From contig NC_067477.1 in NCBI RefSeq assembly GCF_947179515.1, positions 129,959,896 through 130,023,895 on the forward strand: a DNA stretch of 64,000 bases, read 5' to 3'. The number at the start of each line of letters is the position of its first letter. Within the stretch, counting starts at the first letter, position 1. Origin of the DNA: Apodemus sylvaticus (lineage: Eukaryota > Chordata > Mammalia > Rodentia > Muridae). The translations under genes were made by a program, and so were the position numbers. Shown in pieces: positions 61,316 to 64,000 of this stretch. The notes below the pieces were generated by a model. It ran no database searches. It was not told the origin of the DNA and was given only the letters and a program-made list of their open reading frames with translations.

Positions 61316-63065
61316 GATAGTTAATATGAAAAACAAAACATTTTAATTTGTGAGGGATGATATAAAATGCATACGTTAATTCCTGATAAATTTATTTTAT
61401 GATAATTAAAATTAAAATAAACTCTTGAGAAAGCAATGTCAGTACAAGTGTATGTTAGCAGGCTTACTGAGGAGATGACATTTCACGCTATCAGCCCTTC
61501 TCTGACCTCACTTCTCACTAAGAGAGAAGTTAAAATGTTGATAAGTGTATTTTCATAGACTACACTCTATTATTTTTTTAAAAAATTAAACTCTGAGAAT
61601 TAGAGATGAAAAAACTACTGCCATTTCTCAAAGGCTAAACATAAAACTGAATTGGTTTCAGAGAATCCTGTCTTCATGAAAGCCTGAGATGCATGGCAAG
61701 GTATCATCACTCTCAGCAAATTGCACAGCAAACCTCATAAAGGGGTTAGAGTGGTGTTTCCAGAGAAGAGCAATTATGGCAGGATGGTTTGAAAAGCCAG
61801 GATTAAAAAGTCAGGAGCATTGTGGCTTTAGCTAAAAAAATGTCAAACCATACTAACAATGTCTGGAAAATAAGATTAACATCTTTCTTTGGAGCTACAA
61901 AGGGAGAAAGTAGCCAATTAAAACACTGAGGTCTAGAAGTACCCTGCTGAGCATTTTAAGTGATGTGTTCAGAAAAGGTCCTTCAATACAATAATACCTT
62001 CCCATAAATATAACATTCTAATAACTGTTGTGGTCCTTTTTTTAAGTGGACATTTATCTTTTGCTCTGGAAAAAAAGATCCACCTGCATTTTCAGTAGGA
62101 TCCCATGATAATTCCTGTAAGGTTATTTATGAAACTGTATAGCTTAAGTATAGTGTACTTTAAGAGAAAACACAGAAAGGATATTATACTAAGGAATAAC
62201 AGGATAATCACAAGCAATGAAAGAAGAATGAAAGAAGGAGAAATGAGGGTTAGGGAAAGACATAGGCTAAATAGGAGCCATTCAGGGAATGGGTGCTGTG
62301 TCCTCTCCATTTAGCTGGAGCTAATGTGCTTTCTCTCTATGTGGTCCCTAGACAATCATTCTCAAAGATGTGAAAATGCTTCCTGTCATTGTTTGACATT
62401 TACAGTCTCTTAATGAAGAACTTACCACAGTGCTCCTTAGCTCATTCCTTTCTGTGTGACTGACTGTGTTCTGCATCAAGGAGACTGAGCTGTGTGAGAA
62501 GAGATAATGCAGGAAGTTAGCCGAGTTGTTTGTTTTCTGTTCCTGGTGAGTGAATGACCTTTCTGGTTCTCTATTTGATCATTCCAAAAGTTCAGTGGCA
62601 ATATTAGCTCTGAGCCCTGGTCTTCTGAACTGCATTGACTCCTAACCCTCCTCCTCTGTGCAGAGGTGGATGCTCAGTCCAAGTTGTTTGTTTAGTCATG
62701 TTTTACTACCTTTTTTCACTTCTCATCATCCAGTCATTTACTTTTCTTACCATCTTCCCAGAGCAAAATGCAAATAATCAATTTACAACATTAGAACCCC
62801 TCCATAGCGCAACATTTATTAATTCTCAACAAGAAATATAATATTCTGCAAATGTTTGTACTATATTAGCATGAATATGCACAGTTTCACTTGAAATAAT
62901 TTCCCTAGAGCTTCTACTTCCACTGCCAGATACCAGACTACGACATTGTCCAAACTGCTTAGGAAAAAATATGCAAATATTTGGTGTGTACATAAGTTAG
63001 AGAGACGAATATAAAAGCTAAAATATATTCTGTTCTCTAATGCTGAAAAATAAAAACACAGGACT
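61212..63065. other. Unassigned intergenic sequence
   Basis: No gene or confident repeat apart from the microsatellite at 61241-61310. Frames of up to 72 codons on both strands at 62092-62314 overlap each other and lack motifs. Confidence 0.5.
61241..61310. repeat. Compound (TG)n(AG)n microsatellite
   Basis: About 16 TG units (one TTTG interruption) run into about 17 AG units, 30 bases to the right of the young L1's duplicated flank. Same composition and order as 3119-3200. Confidence 0.96.
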
Positions 63066-63240
63066 GTGCTGGAGTTATGGCTCAGTCATTAAAACCACTA
63101 TCTGTCCTTCCAGAGTTCTTGAGTTTAATTTCTACCAACTACATGGTTGCTCACAACTATCTATCCTGGGATTTGATGCCTTCTTCTGGCATGCAGGCCT
63201 ATGTGTAGATAGAACATACAAATAAATAAGTGAAAAATAA
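63066..63240 (+). mobile_element. B2 SINE (diverged)
   Basis: TGCTGGAGTTATGGCTCAGTC is the tRNA-like head. 'CTGTCCTTCCAGAGTTCTTGAG', 'CAACTACATGGTTGCTCACA' and 'CTTCTTCTGGCATGCAGGC' follow in B2 order, and it ends in AAATAAATAAGTGAAAAATA. All diagnostic blocks are present, so this is an entire but aged B2. Confidence 0.88.
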
Positions 63241-63368
63241 AAGAAAACAACAACCCAATTGGGAGAAATATTTTTAAAAAGCCATTGAATAAAAGAACAA
63301 AGAACTAAAAAAATTCGAAATAATACCCTCTACAGTCCCAAAAATAATTTCTATTTTTTAAGTATATT

Positions 63369-64000
63369 TCTTTTTTTATTCGATATATTTTTTATTTACA
63401 TTTCAAATGATTTCCCCTTTTTTTGCCCCCCACTCCTCGAAAGTCCCATAAGCCCCCTTCTTTCCCCCTGTCCTCCCACCCACTCCTTCCCACTTCCCCG
63501 TTCTGGTTTTGCCGAACACTGCTTCACTGAGTCTTTCCAGAACCAGGGGCCACTCCTCCTTTCTTCTTGTACCTCATTTGATGTGTGGATTATGTTTTGG
63601 GTATTCCAGTTTTCTAGGTTAATATCCACTTATTAGTGAGTGCATACCATGATTCACCTTTTGAGTCTGGGTTACCTCACTTAGTATGATGTTCTCTAGC
63701 TCCATCCATTTGCCTAAGAATTTCATGAATTCATTGTTTCTAATGGCTGAATAGTACTTCATTGTGTAGATATACCACATTTTTTTGCATCCACTCTTCT
63801 GTTGAAGGATACCTGGGTTCTTTCCAGCTTCTGGCTATTATAAATAGGGCTGCTATGAACATAGTAGAGCATGTATCCTTATTACATGGTGGTGAATCCT
63901 CTAGGTATATGCCCGGGAGTGGTATAGCAGGATCTTCTGGAAGTGAGGTGCCCAGTTTTCGGAGGAACCGCCAGACTGTTTTCCAGACTGGTTGTACCAA
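63369..64000 (-). mobile_element. Young rat-type L1 (reverse), cut by the window edge
   Basis: A T-rich tail near 63370 is followed by the reverse complement of the same 3'UTR and ORF2 end as the two forward young L1s. The 86-codon minus frame 63740-64000 covers the Cys-rich C-terminal ORF2 region and is open to the edge. One frameshift is visible near 63785 (GAATAGTACTTCATTGTG.. then an extra T run TTTTTTTGCATCC). The element continues beyond the window, so its full length is unknown. Confidence 0.9.

Overview
The window looks like gene-poor, repeat-dense intergenic DNA from a murine rodent, most likely rat (Rattus). I found no host protein-coding exon, rRNA, tRNA, CRISPR array or operon structure. 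The species call rests on repeat types. There are many LINE-1 (L1) copies with rodent 3' ends, degraded B1, B2 and B3-like SINEs, and two young L1s whose 3' end reads GAAATCATTTGAAATG followed by an A-rich tail. I associate that end with rat rather than mouse L1. No rat ID SINE was seen, so genus is an inference.

Layout. 1-4.6 kb is mostly unassigned AT-rich sequence with an ancient reverse-strand L1. 4.6-14.8 kb is a nest: an L1 ORF2 piece, an LTR-like stretch split by a twin-primed L1 with a 16-bp target-site duplication (TSD), a long reverse L1 (ORF2 plus ORF1) carrying another L1 tail, a second reverse L1 ORF2 piece, and a forward Lx-type L1 whose 3'UTR holds a solo LTR flanked by a 6-bp TSD. 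14.8-37 kb is older, mostly unassigned sequence with scattered L1, B2, MIR and simple repeats. 37.1-39.5 kb is a forward L1 with an internal deletion and a long GAA tract. 41.6-44.9 kb holds an LTR-like promoter, a B3-like SINE and an L1 tail.

46.3-52.8 kb is an essentially full-length but dead reverse L1 with 5'UTR, ORF1, ORF2, 3'UTR and an 11-bp TSD. Its 5'UTR is built from repeats about 98 bp long, and its ORF1 coiled coil from three 66-bp repeats. 53.5-55.2 kb is an ancient L1 split by a young one. 55.7-57.7 kb is a decayed non-coding LTR retroelement with a primer-binding site (PBS) resembling the tRNA-Lys type. 58.4-61.2 kb is the youngest element: a 5'-truncated L1 with an uninterrupted 790-codon ORF2 frame, flanked by unusually long direct repeats of about 74 bp. 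A related young L1 in reverse orientation runs off the right edge.

The only coding capacity is retrotransposon ORF1 and ORF2, all truncated or broken except the partial ORF2 at 58.5-60.9 kb. That fragment lacks the endonuclease and a promoter, so it could not retrotranspose autonomously. The window is best read as a stratigraphy of successive retrotransposition events. I did not find a new defence or metabolic system.
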